A stretch of 64,000 nt of DNA from Amaurobius ferox (Eukaryota > Arthropoda > Arachnida > Araneae > Amaurobiidae). Shown in pieces: positions 42,116-64,000 of this stretch. The stretch lies in the NCBI GenBank assembly GCA_951213105.1, contig OX578147.1, forward strand, positions 129,954,822 to 130,018,821. The letters run 5' to 3'. The notes under the pieces were generated by a model. The model did not search any database, was not told the origin of the DNA, and worked only from the letters and a program-made list of their open reading frames with translations. A program made the position numbers and the translations under genes. Position 1 is the first letter of the stretch. Every line of letters begins with the position of its first letter.

Positions 42116-42440
42116 GCGATTTCGCATATATAGATTACATTACCCTGTAATGTTGAAACATCCATTTCCATCTGTTTCTTTGTAGTAGGTTTCAGTATTT
42201 TAATAAAATGTTGATTATTTTTTAAGTAAGATTTCGCGGGTATAGATGATATTCCCATGCAATGTTGAAACATCCTTTTCCATCCATGTTTAATTTCAAA
42301 TTATGTGAATTAAAAAATCCACAACATTCATTTATTTGCAGTATGTTTCATTATTAATATACTTTTTAAATATTTATTGGAGTGCGATTTCGCGTGTATA
42401 GATTAAATTTCCATGTAATGTTTAAACAACCTTTTCTCTC
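42116..42440 (+). repeat. Three-unit degenerate tandem repeat
   Basis: Units starting at ~42116, ~42228 and ~42384 share 'gatttcgcgtgtatagatt' followed by 'ccatgtaatgttgaaacatc'-like sequence; spacing 112 and 156 bp. Confidence 0.8.
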
Positions 42441-42949
42441 AATCTTATTTTCGATAAAATCTCAAAATTAATTAAACAGTACTTTCACATTTTTGCAGTT
42501 TACATAAAAATGAAGGATTATTTTCTTTAAAATATCCTCTTTTTCCCTTATTTTCTAGACAATAGTTTCAAAAGCATTTTCCCTATCCACATTCATCTAA
42601 TTAAATTGACACTGAACGTCTTTTGTTTCAGTGAGCCTCTAAAATTTCTCTGTTTATGCCACTGTTTTTTTTATACACTGATTATATTAGAAAAAAATCT
42701 TTTGCAGTAGGCACTTTTAGTGTTATAGTGAGTTATAATTTTTTGGGAAAAAAAGCTTGCATTTTGTGTGTAGTGTAAAAAAAGAAAAAATTCCCTATTT
42801 TGTCCTAAATGATATGGAACAGGTTATACACAGACTTGTAGAGCACTGTAAAAAATGCACATCATGCTATTTACTGGATTTTTATTCTTCAATATCGGCA
42901 GATATGGATTTAGGAAGTATGAACAGAAATGCTCGGATATACATGGTTG

Positions 42950-43560
42950 AAATGAAATGAGAGACGGGTGGCTCAAAAAGAGACCAGCACATTGGCCAGA
43001 GGTCTATTGTACTACCCCAGACAGAACAAATCTCTATGAAAAGAGACCAGTAGCCGACGCAAAGATGAGCAGGCACTTGACAGGGATGTCATTCAGCTCC
43101 CCAATGTTCAATCACATGACTACCAATGTATTTGAATTTGTGAGTAGAGTAAACCTCACATTCACACAGAATGTGAGCAGCAATTTCTTCGCTGTATTTG
43201 CAGCCCCTGCAAAGCGAATCTTTAATGACGCTCATAATGTTAAGGTGTCTCTTGAAGGTGCAGTGCCCAGTAAGGAGCCCAATAGCCCTCCTGATGCCAG
43301 TTCTGCTGAGCTTGAAAAGTTCCTTTTGACGTGTACTAGGGCAATTGCAGTTGAGAATTTTCGCCTGCCTTTGACCCTTAATATTACGCCAGTTCTTACA
43401 TTGAAGCTTCCTGAAGATGTCAACAATTCTGGTAAGATCATTGGGAATACCCAAGGCCGGCTCAGGGCCAACAAAAGGAGTACTTGAGCCTTTTCTAGCC
43501 AATTCATCAGCCAACTCATTACCTGGAATACCCAAATGATATACAGGGTTACAAGGAAAG
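42950..43560 (-). mobile_element. 5'-truncated LINE, 3' end
   Basis: Minus-strand LINE tail: RNase H C-terminal motif, the Cys-rich segment, a stop, then non-coding tail also found (opposite strand) at 16440-16600, e.g. 'tcaagtgcctgct' and 'ctactggtctctt'. No reverse transcriptase in the window, so it is truncated. Confidence 0.85.
43089..43535 (-). pseudogene. LINE ORF2 C-terminus (RNase H end and CCHC-like motif)
   Basis: 148-codon open frame. Starts with GIPGNELADELARKGSS, the end of the RNase H domain of I/Jockey/R1-type LINEs, then GLLTGHCTFKRHLN, then CRGCKYSEEIAAHILCEC, the conserved Cys/His tail motif, and a stop. Upstream the frame shifts. It is a fragment of a protein normally over 900 residues. 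Confidence 0.9.
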
Positions 43561-44420
43561 TCCTTCCTATGGCCAATATCTCACAAACTCTGGCAGTTAA
43601 CTATGTACTTGTACCATTGTATAGAAAACCCTTATGGCCCACTCAATGAGGCCAGGGGAGACCCTGTGGCCCTGTTTTTTTGCTGAATTGAGGGGGGTGC
43701 AGATAGAGGGAAGTCAAATTTAGTACAAAAATGTTTAGTTCAAAAACAAAAGATGAAATGGGACTGTGCAGCCTCTCCCCTATAAATTAAAAAAACCTGG
43801 AAGCAATGAGAGTATTTGGGCAAAGCAGCAATATGTGAATGCATAATGGGCAATTTATTGCATACCGATTTTCCTTCCTGAAGTTGATGACTGCTTCTGC
43901 ACTTTATGCAAATTCACCAATAGGAATCCTGTGTTCAAATGTAATGGCGTTGCATAAGTAGCAAAGTGGTAGCGACGGGAATCTTAAGTGTTGTTGAAAC
44001 CCAGACCGTCCGACCTACCAGAAAGGTGTAAGGTAAAAAATCTTAAGTGTTGTCTTGCCTCACTCTTATGTCATTTGTGTACTCTGCAGAATCGGCATAA
44101 AGCACAGCATTTCAACTTTACATAAATATGCCCCAGACACGGTGAATTGGGCAACTTTCAGTTTTTCGCATTTGAGGTGTTCTTTTATCTTTTGTTATGA
44201 AACTAAAACATAGTTATAAATTTGACTCTTAACTTTCTAACTGAATTCTTGTTCTATCTCAAGAAGGGCCCATAATCCCCCACCTCCCAAAAAAACGAGC
44301 CATGGGGTCCTCCCTGGTCTCATTGTGTGGGCCATAGGTGTGGGGTCTATGAAACAACACAAGTACATAATTAGCTGCCATAGTTCATGAGATATTGGCT
44401 TGATGGACTTTCCTTGAAAT
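43550..44420. repeat. Imperfect inverted repeat
   Basis: 43550-43700 and 44265-44420 are inverted copies (about three-quarters identical by eye): 'ccaatatctcacaaactctgg', 'actatgtacttgt', 'tatggcccactcaatgag' and 'ggggagaccctgtgg' each have complements in order. Spacer about 560 bp. Could be ends of an unknown element. Confidence 0.75.
43994..44038 (-). mobile_element. Micro-retroposon insertion 2, 14-bp TSD
   Basis: 45-bp insert between perfect repeats aatcttaagtgttg (43980-43993, 44039-44052). Minus strand ends ggacggtctgggtttcaa, matching the tail of the other two insertions. Confidence 0.78.
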
Positions 44421-44449
44421 CCTATATACTTGCAGAGAGGACAAATTAC

Positions 44450-45530
44450 TGGGAACAAACAGCTGGTTAGTATGTTCATACAAGGCAATGTGTAGCAAAC
44501 TACATTGAGAGGTCTATCTAAATTGATCCCAGATTCAAATTACTCCAATTTGACAAAACTGTTGTCTTTCTATTAAACTGAACAAGTCCCACAATTTGCT
44601 CAGCTTGTATACCCAGTAGTTATTGACAACCACACGGCCTGTGTTTATGCCTGGTGTGTGTTTATTTGGTGGGCTACTTGCTTACAGCTTGTGTTTAGGG
44701 ACTACTTATGGGTGGCAAAAATATTGCCATAATATAGATTTTTATCAAAATATTTTCCTTGAAACATCTATTTCTCAGGATCCACTATAGATAGAGCTTA
44801 AATGATGACTTAGATTCACCATCAAATTTTGGAGAAAAATGGGAGGTCAAAGGTTTTCTGCTTTGGTTCTTTTTCAATTTCTGGTTTAAAATTTCTAGTT
44901 TACTTTAAACATCTTTGCTATAGATAGCTTTTGATATATAAGCTCTGTATATTTATAACTGTAATGAATTCCGCATCAAATTCTAGATGAAGTAGTGCAG
45001 GTTTTATATCTGCATTGCAGATATAAAATCACAGTTCATTATTGTTTCAGTTTTAGGAGTATAGTCGGTATTCTTTACAAGCACTGAAAAGTTAATAAAA
45101 AATAGTTCTATTACATACAATACGATTGTTCTTTGTACTGAAATATTTTTATATAGAGATGCTACCTTGATATTGTTTACATACATGTCATATTTATATA
45201 CACAGAAATATTAAAACTTAAAAGTCTAATATGGTTTTTCAAAAAAATTTTAAAAAATCCCACACAATCTTAGGATTCAAAAATTATTAATTCTGATATT
45301 CTGGAAGTGTAGAAAACAATATCTAGTTCGGATCATTCTTTTGAAGCTAACTGTATAGTAGGATTGAATTTGTCAGTTCCAGTAGAGGTTCGCAAAATTG
45401 TGACACATATATTGGCTATTCCATGCTGATGATCATAAATGCAAAGTCAGGCTATTTGAGATACTGTTCGCACCATGAGCATGCAATCTTGCAGATTCCC
45501 AAGGTCCGTGGAATATCTTATATATAACCT
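44450..45530. other. Intergenic sequence, nothing recognised
   Basis: No ORF, splice-bordered coding block or terminal repeat that I can support. A small exact inverted repeat around 45000-45030 (ttatatctgcattgcagatataa) forms a short hairpin. Confidence 0.55.
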
Positions 45531-45533
45531 TGG

Positions 45534-45924
45534 CAGATTTCATGCTTTCATTATTGAAAATTAGGAAAGTACTTGGATTTTAGATTAACATTTTCAAGGC
45601 CTTGAAAGTACTTGAAAATTCCCATTTTCTTTGTTAAGTCCTTGAAAAAAGCGGGGTTGAAAGTGTTCTGCAGATTCACAGCATTGTCTTTTCTGAGAAG
45701 TTCTACTTTCTCTGGAAATTTCCCTAGCAGTTACAATGTCACTGAAATTTTCTAAACAACATTGCCAACAAATTTCCTCAGTCTTCAACATTAAACAATT
45801 ATGTTAGTTTGCTATAATTTTTTATCAGAAATGCATACAACTTCATAATATGGAAGAATGATGTCCTTGAAAAGGTACTTGAAAGTCCTTGAATTTTTTT
45901 TTTAAGGAAAGTGTATTCACCCTG
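45534..45924 (+). mobile_element. CAGGGTG-ended MITE, copy 5
   Basis: Left end degraded (cagatttcatgc), right end gtgtattcaccctg. Interior collinear with copies 1-4 ('cattttcaaggccttgaaag', 'cagattcacagcattg', 'tttccctagcagtta'). Same strand orientation as the four in PHACTR introns. Confidence 0.8.
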
Positions 45925-46190
45925 GACAGATGTTGGTTCATTTTATCATATCTGTTTCGTTCCCTTTATCATTCTTCAACACATTAGCTTTGAAAATGTC
46001 ACTTTTAGGGTTCTGTAAGTAGGAATAGTTTTATTCAGAACTAAGTAATGCTCTACGTTTTTTAAATGCAAAACTGTTTGAAGCAAAATGTTTTCATCTT
46101 CAAATAACAGAGTGATGCTGGTTCACTTAAATCCCAGTCTGCTGAGCCTGCTGGATTTGTTTTTCCTTTATCAGTAATGTGCATAATGCA

Positions 46191-46250
46191 GGGCTGTAGC
46201 TAGAGACATGGCAGGGAGAGCTGCAAAATTGCAGAGTGGTTGATTAAATT
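46191..46250 (+). mobile_element. hAT MITE family II, left-end fragment
   Basis: 'cagggctgtagctagagacatgg' begins like copies A and B (CAGGGCTGTAACCAGAGAC). No right end found. Confidence 0.55.
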
Positions 46251-46590
46251 TTTTTTATAAAAATTTGTTAATGTTTTGATGTTGCTCCATTATAAATATG
46301 TTAACAATCAATCTATCAGGCATTTGTACCCTTTGTGAGACCAGAAATAGATCTCACATTTGATGAGACACTTTTATGTGTGAAATTTATGGTGGCCAAA
46401 ACGGCAGACAAAGCTTGTAGTCTGGCTGGCACCAAAGTTTATTACTACGTGAACCTAAAGGTCAGAAGACCATAAATTTAGGGGTGCCATTACAGAGGGG
46501 CCGAGCTGGGCCTTACGAAATGTGCAATGGTGCCATTGGGTAAAGGAGTAACCAATAAGTGCCAAAAAGAAGTAAAGGCGGAGTTACCTC

Positions 46591-46591
<1 letters not shown>

Positions 46592-46622
<31 letters not shown>

Positions 46623-46624
46623 AC
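46592..46624. repeat. (C)n-(AC)n low-complexity run
   Basis: About seventeen C followed by an AC repeat. Confidence 0.95.
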
Positions 46625-47623
46625 CGAGGGAACCACAGCCTGTGACCCGAAAACGAGAAGAGACAGATATGGAATTTTGACTTAGAAGCATGCCAGCAGA
46701 GAAACGATAAAGATGTCGACTTAAGAGCATACCAGAATACAGTTATTGAATTTTGACTTAAGAGCACGACTAGAGAAGAATGAAAAACCTAACAGACTTG
46801 TAGAGTGTCCCGCAGAGGTTCCAAAATAATGGAGATATATCAATGTTTGAGTGCAATCAGAGTACGAGGAGGAGCCACACACCAAAGAGTTATGGCCAAT
46901 ACTGAGAACTGATGCAAGCCTTTGAGATATGATATAAAGTCCAAGACGAATTGGAAGGTATGTGCTCAACAATAATCACAGGTCCTAGACACGATGGTAA
47001 TTTTAATAATTCTGGTCGCATATGTCCCCTCTGCTGCAATAATTAATGAAAATAAATGTTTTATTTAAGTTTAAATAGTGTGATCAATTTAGCATTTTAT
47101 TAATTAATTATTCCTTTACAGGCCTCACACGAAAGGTAAAATAATTGGAGGGTTTATAGCGGCACAACAAGCAATGTATGATTAAATGATAAATCCACTA
47201 TATGAGAATTAACGGCCATGTCAATAATCCTTAATGAATTTAATATTTAAAAGTGTAACTTTAGATTGCTTTCCCACACCCTTACAATTCACAGATCCGA
47301 ATGATATGAATATTGGTTAACTATAATAAAACTTATTAAAAATTGTAATTTTTATTTTCCTTAAATGTGTAGGGAAGATATTGCAATTGATTCAAATAAG
47401 CTAATTTTTAGTTTTAGAAATGTGCCGTGCCAGTCAAAATTGGCTGTTCAATTGGTAATTTCGATTTGGATATGGGATAGAAGCGAATTTCAGCTGTTAA
47501 ATTCATAACTTCATAATTCTAAATTTTAAAATTTTTCGTTGAGGTGTATTTTTCTAGGTTTTTATTGCGAGACATACATCTAACAATAAAATTACATACA
47601 TACATATGTAATTGCAATCTTAC

Positions 47624-59247
<11,624 letters not shown>

Positions 59248-59309
59248 CTAAAATGTAGTAGTAAAAAAAAATTCCATTTTATTCTTTATGTTCTTTTATT
59301 CTTTTTATT

Positions 59310-59548
59310 CTTCAGAATATTGAGTTCAACAGAAGGAGATAAAACTCTTATGGATGAAATGCCATAATGCTTTGAGAAAATTATATCTAGGTGTCGCTAG
59401 TATTAGTATAAAGTATAATCGCTATTGTTCCTACAATGTAGAATTACTTAACTTACCCCAGCGCCACCTGAATTATTGCCTCATACGATATAGGCGTTTT
59501 CTTAATATGAAGTTCTAACTCCTTACCTTTACCTCCCTAGTTCAGAAC
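59310..59548 (+). repeat. Dispersed repeat family IV, copy 2
   Basis: Collinear with 51590-52138 but without its internal 300-bp insertion. Lies about 60 bp upstream of exon A of the minus-strand gene. Confidence 0.85.
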
Positions 59549-60049
59549 AATCAATACATGAATCTACTCTACAGAGGAGTTGATACTTCCATTCCTCCGA
59601 AAGTCGAATATTTTAACTTTATGCCGCACATTTATAAAATTCCTTTCATATCCATTTACTTTACTCATTTATATAGTGCATTTTTTATACTATGTTACCC
59701 GTTACTATATAGAAAAAGTATCTTGTTACGTAGTCGAATATTCGAATTCGAAAAGATCTAAATTTTCTAAACCAGTTTCGACCTACTATGAAAACTAAAA
59801 ATTAAAGACATCGTTGGTTTAAAAAATCTATAATTAATCAACGGATGGGTTTATGAAATTATTTTTTTCTGGAATATTCTGTGATATTTTAACCAGCTGA
59901 TGAAAATAAATGAACGTTGGATGGCGTGTTAATGTTAATATGCATATCGTAATAGGAAAATCGCAAAGGTTTAAAAAGCACGAAAATCATATATTTTTAA
60001 AAATGCATTAAAATTTTTCTATTCATTGTATTAACTCCACTCAAAGTTT

Positions 60050-60185
60050 GTTTAAAAGATAATTTTTCGATCTTTCCGATGGTGTCAAGCTGGAGCCGAT
60101 ATGTGAGAATATTGCTCCAAATTATTGTAATTCGTGCTAAAACATAAAATAACTATAAAATTAATTCGAAATTAAAAAAACAACA
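60050..60185 (-). repeat. Dispersed repeat family III, reverse copy
   Basis: Complement contains 'gttattttatgttttagcac' and 'gcttgacaccatcggaaaga', as in 34690-34830. Confidence 0.75.
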
Positions 60186-60189
60186 AAAA

Positions 60190-61200
60190 ACTGAGGGTGC
60201 ATATATTTGGGTCTTGAAGTACCTGTGTATTACATTTCGTGGTTGTATAAAGTTCAGATTTCCCGCTACAAACCCACATCTTTCATTAATATGTTAGAAG
60301 ATTTTTTGACACGTACAATTCCACAGGCGGAGGTGCGAAAACGGCTTGGATCACAATTAGTAGGGGTATGTTCTGGAATTCAAAGCATAGAAGCCGTTAT
60401 ACAAATCGACCTGTTTTGTGTCAAAAATTTACTAAAATCCTTTTCAATGATAAATATTTGTCTAGTCTACTCTTTCAATATTTTAATACTTCAGTGAAAA
60501 ATTTATTTGATATTATTGTCTCCATGCAATGTAACGCGTAATTGAAGGTGAAATTCCGTTTGCAATTCATGGAATTGAAAATCAAAAGCAATGTGTGACC
60601 TAAACTGTGAATTATGGATAAAATCTAATTAATCTGGCCTGTGAAATCTATATCTATTAAATATTTTAGCCATAAAATTCAGGTGAGTTTTTAATTTAAA
60701 AATTTAGAATATTTTCATGTATGTTTAAAAGTTTTGTATCCATGATAATACTATAACTGCATATAAAAGTAATATTATGTTTCATATATTGCAAAATATT
60801 TCCTAAATTAAATTTTTATTTACATTCTTTGTGGTTCATTCTGCGATCATGGTATAATCATCCAAATGGCGGGAAATGTAATGTATGGAGTCTTGTGTCT
60901 ATGTGTCATGTGATATTTTTATGCATTTTTGGTTATTATTCAGGCATTTATTTTAGCCAAGTTCCTTGCTAACTATTCAAATATATATTTGCTATCAATA
61001 CTGATAGCTAGGTGACAGGATCTAGTTTTCATGTCGTCTACACACGTTTTCTACAAAGCGGAAGTACTTATCGAAAGTTCTCTAGGACCAATGGCAGCAG
61101 CGTATCTCACCTGAACTTTACAAAAATAAGGTCTATAACAGCAAATATTTTAAAGAAATGGTCTTCTTTAGAATGTGAGCTGAAATGACTCCGCTAACAA
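60190..61200. other. AT-rich sequence, nothing firmly recognised
   Basis: Non-coding appearance. One short splice-bordered block (60327-60369, + strand) and one good minus-strand donor near 61110 were noted but not supported by phase or homology. Confidence 0.5.
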
Positions 61201-61203
61201 CAC

Positions 61204-62149
61204 AAAAAAATCTGATGTGGGCAACACATGACTTTCCTTATATAATGTAATGAATTTACTACTTTTACAGTAAAAAAATAGGTTTTTCTTATAGTAGATA
61301 CTAATATTCTTTCCAAGATATTGAATTTTCGACAATTAGTCGTCATTTTCATTGATTTAGCGTCATTTTTATCCATTTGGCGAGATTTTCGTTAATTTGG
61401 CATTATTTCAAAGAGTCGCCAAGTTGGCGACATTCCGCCAAATTCGTCGCCAAAATCTCGCCAAGCGTTATGGACGTAGAACTAACTTATTCTTACAGCG
61501 GATAAATGACTATTGGCGTTCAAATACAAAAGTATTACTCAAAGTATCTTTTTTCATGAATGGAACGAGCTAGATCCACGAGAATGATGTCACCCAATTT
61601 ATCGCATAGTATTACATATGAAAAGTGAACATGTTTCTCAATAGGAAATATTTTTTTTTATTTTATATGACTTTTTGATAATTTTTTTGAAAAATGTACA
61701 ATATCTCGAGAACGGTTCATGTTAGCGTTCTAAAATTAATGTCAATCGTTTTCTAATGAAAAATTACATAAGAAATGTCTATTTGCGTAACTTTATTAGC
61801 GGTTTTGATGTTTTGACGATTTTTTCAAAATTTCATTCGAAAATTCAGGGGGGTTCTGAACATTCGATTGCGTATAGAAACAATAGGCTTCCAGTGTTTA
61901 CGGATTGTGATTTTTGTACCAAATTTGTTTCGAATCGGTCCATTCATTCGTCAGTTATCGTCTCCACAGACTCACTGACACACACACATACTTTCATACA
62001 CACACACACACACACACAGACATCACTTCAAAAATGTCTGATTCGTGATCAGGGATGCTTGAAACGTGCTCTCCCGTCGAAAACTCGAATTCGAATTTTC
62101 GACCCCGTCACAATACTTTCCTTATACATTATGTATATAAGGAAAGTAA
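61204..62149 (-). repeat. Palindrome-ended dispersed repeat, copy 3
   Basis: Reverse orientation. Starts aaaaatctgatgtgggcaac, ends in the near-perfect palindrome actttccttatacatta...tataaggaaagt (62117-62148). Contains a CA/CACACA run near 61980. The best preserved terminal palindrome of the four copies. Confidence 0.85.
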
Positions 62150-62232
62150 CAATCCATACTTATCTTGTAGAGATACTACAAAAGCTACAGAGCTGACAAT
62201 TTCCTCCATGAAAGAAGCCACGTGAAAACTAT

Positions 62233-62535
62233 ATGGTATTTGTGCATCTATTTAGTTTTCGCAATGGCAACATCTTTTTTGTAATCTTAGAATGGCAACA
62301 TTCTCGGTTTATTTATTTTTCTTCTCAGTTGAATGCTGCGGGACAAAAAAAGTGTTCGTTTGTTCGTTGGAGAATATTACCCATGGTTAATCTCCATTTT
62401 TCTTCTTTGAGAATAAAGGATAGAAGAAAAGAAAAGAAAAAGAAAGCTGCGGGACGCAAGGTTATTAGATCTATTACGGCGGGACGCGCTCATGAAGGTT
62501 GTATTGAAAGAAATGTAGGTTTTCAAAGTTTTTAG
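62233..62535 (+). other. Open frame of unknown meaning
   Basis: 100-codon ORF with a Lys/Arg-rich second half (RRKEKKKKAAGRK) and repeated 'gcgggac' motifs at ~62338, ~62450 and ~62479. No domain. It could be upstream sequence of the zinc-finger gene or chance; I cannot assign function. Confidence 0.2.
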
Positions 62536-63229
62536 TACAGTTGAAACAACTACTACTTTTTTCATTTTATGTAATTTTTGCAATAAATTTATTTGAAAAT
62601 CATGCAGTATCTGGAGAATTATTCACTATATGGGTATAAAATAGGAGTCTCAAAATTGTAATTTATTTAGCATTGTTATTACCTGAAATTTGAAGTTTCT
62701 GCATATTCACAGATCGTTCTAACTACTTTTAGAAACCTAGATAGATATAATAAATTTGCCACTTGTTCGACATTTGTTCAATAATCACTTAAATTTAGAT
62801 TTATTAGTTTAAATCCAAAGCTATATTTGTGTGTATGCAATGTATTGAAAATTATTGTCTCAAAAAGATGATTTGGAACAGCTAGTGAAAGACTTGGTTA
62901 TCATTAATTACACTGATGATAAATAATTTATTTATACATGCTGGTGATAAGGCATTTGTAAATGCAATGTAAAAAAAATATAATATACCAAATATGTATA
63001 TTTATACTGAAAACCAATTTGGTCAACATTTGTTTATACATACTTGATATGAGATACCATGTGTGTGATATATCAATATGTCAAAATATATTGCACTGAA
63101 AAGTAATTTAAATCAAACAAATTTGTGAACATGTGAAATGCTAAGGAAAGTATTCATAGAATTTAATGGATAAATTTATATATCATGTGAATAATATGCT
63201 TATCTAGATGTAAATCTATTCATATGGAA

Positions 63230-63345
63230 TAGCAGCAGACATTTGTATGAAAATGTGGTTGAAGTAGTTATGTATACATGTGAAGTATGTCATAAATTGT
63301 TTACACACAATCAAATAAATCAAAACACGGGTGAAAAAAATATAT
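63230..63345 (+). pseudogene. Degraded zinc-finger sequence upstream of the array
   Basis: Phrases such as 'tacatgtgaagtatgtcataa' (TCEVCHK) followed by 'cacacaatcaaata' and 'aacacgggtgaaaaaa' (NTGEK) resemble eroded fingers, with stops between. No open frame joins it to the intact array. Confidence 0.55.
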
Positions 63346-63430
63346 AGTTATGTAAAATATGTTAAAAATATTTGCGTAGAAAAGGGATTCTCATGAACAC
63401 AAACTCGCTTCTAAAAGTGAAAATCTATTA

Positions 63431-64000
63431 ATGAGTGAAATGTATCAAAAGGCATTTGAACAAAATAGTGCTTTAAATAAACAAAAGCTTTTGCACACTG
63501 ATGATAAGCCATTCAAATGTCAAATATGCTCAAAGACGTTTAAACGAAAAGGTATATTAAATCGACATAAAATTATACACAGTGGTGAGAAGCCATTCAA
63601 GTGTGAAATATGCCAAAAGGCATTTGCACGAAAAGTCTGTTTAAATGAACACAAACTTGTGCACACTGGTGAAAAACCATTCTCATGTGAAATATGTCAG
63701 AAGGCTTTCACACGAAATTTTTTTTTAAATAAACACAGACTTTTACATACTGGGGAAAAACCTTTCTCATATGAAATATTTCAGAAGACATTAACACGAA
63801 AGTGTGAATTAAATCTTCATAAAGTTATTCACAGTGTTAAAAAGCCATTCATATGTCAAATATGTCAGAAAATATTCACGCTGAAAGGTAGTTTAAATAG
63901 ACATAAAATTTTGCACAGTGGTGAAAAACCATTCTCATGTGAAATATGTCGGAAAGCATTCACAAGAAAATGTATTTTAAATGAGCACATACTTTTGCAC
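63431..64000 (+). CDS. C2H2 zinc-finger protein, 3'-incomplete at window edge
   Basis: Open from the codon after TAG 63377 through the window end; first ATG 63431 (start uncertain; an upstream exon is possible). After a degenerate finger-like lead (MYQKAFEQNSALNK), six 28-residue repeats follow at 84-bp spacing, first Cys codons at 63518, 63602, 63686, (63770), 63854 and 63938. Pattern C-x2-C-x12-H-x3-H with TGEKP-type linkers. Finger 4 has Tyr and Phe in place of both Cys (YEIF) and a changed linker (HSVKKP), so it cannot bind zinc normally. Family role: sequence-specific DNA binding, nuclear. Finger-like debris upstream (63240-63340) suggests either decay or a pseudogene. Confidence 0.85.
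   Translation, partial: MSEMYQKAFEQNSALNKQKLLHTDDKPFKCQICSKTFKRKGILNRHKIIHSGEKPFKCEICQKAFARKVCLNEHKLVHTGEKPFSCEICQKAFTRNFFLNKHRLLHTGEKPFSYEIFQKTLTRKCELNLHKVIHSVKKPFICQICQKIFTLKGSLNRHKILHSGEKPFSCEICRKAFTRKCILNEHILLH

Noticed and set aside
41771..42185. Overlapping ~100-codon ORFs on both strands
   Set aside because: Composition and lack of motifs suggest chance; the region has low-complexity and tandem-repeat character.
47139..47155. Plus-strand 14-bp micro-exon between tttacag and gtaaaa
   Set aside because: Too short to judge and no neighbouring exons; likely chance.
60327..60369. Plus-strand mini-exon candidate (AEVRKRLGSQLVG) between ccacag and gtatgt
   Set aside because: Good-looking splice sites but isolated; no adjoining exon or family match.
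61090..61140. Strong minus-strand donor (ttcag then gtgaga) near 61111
   Set aside because: The only matching acceptor gives a 22-bp exon with no support.
62155..62225. Minus-strand block reading MEEIVSSVAFVVSLQ as a possible exon upstream of exon A
   Set aside because: Its donor would be weak and its phase does not fit exon A; needs transcript evidence.

Overview
This is a very AT-rich, intron-rich nuclear genome window from an animal. No bacterial-style operons are present. Coding sequence is a tiny fraction, split into short exons with GT-AG borders, and the rest is packed with many kinds of transposable element. PHACTR exons, piggyBac, mariner, pogo/Tigger, Merlin and hAT elements, an RNase-H-bearing LINE and a C2H2 zinc-finger array all fit an arthropod. 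An arachnid would suit the AT content and repeat load, but I cannot prove the lineage from the sequence alone.

Region 1 (1-~41.6 kb, + strand) is the 3' part of a phosphatase and actin regulator (PHACTR) gene. Nine exons (3903-35899) join in consistent phase to give 358 codons and a stop. They carry an acidic serine-rich stretch, three C-terminal RPEL actin-binding motifs and the conserved PP1-binding C-terminus. The 5' exons, including the N-terminal RPEL, lie upstream of the window. Introns of 0.1-7 kb hold a 10-copy 30-bp minisatellite, four copies of a CAGGGTG-ended MITE, a nearly intact hAT transposon (7509-10280, one premature stop), an old hAT remnant split by a solo LTR, a Gypsy-type LTR, a Tigger-like element sitting in one arm of a local duplication, an inverted pair of piggyBac derivatives, and several fold-back elements. 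From 35900 to about 41.6 kb is probable 3' UTR or intergenic sequence.

Region 2 (~42-47 kb) is intergenic or intronic: short tandem repeats, a LINE 3' end on the minus strand, an inverted repeat, a fifth CAGGGTG MITE and a tiny retroposon-like insertion with a 14-bp target duplication.

Region 3 (47.6-59.3 kb, minus strand) holds four small exons, too short for long-ORF detection, of a gene I do not recognise. All four have canonical splice sites and fit in phase (131 residues, charged, Ser/Lys-rich). They are convergent with PHACTR. A possible alternative first exon lies at 52631-52653. Between them are hAT MITEs with clear target duplications, a mariner fold-back element, a Merlin transposase relic next to a 158-bp tandem array, and long TA microsatellites flanking a 994-bp inverted-repeat element.

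Region 4 (59.3-64 kb) has dispersed repeats and, at the right edge, the start of a C2H2 zinc-finger coding sequence that runs out of the window.

Most of the interest is in the structure: the unlisted minus-strand gene, a family of 45-57 bp insertions flanked by 12-15 bp target duplications, long hairpin-forming elements, and several nested insertions in which filled and empty sites can be compared inside this same window.
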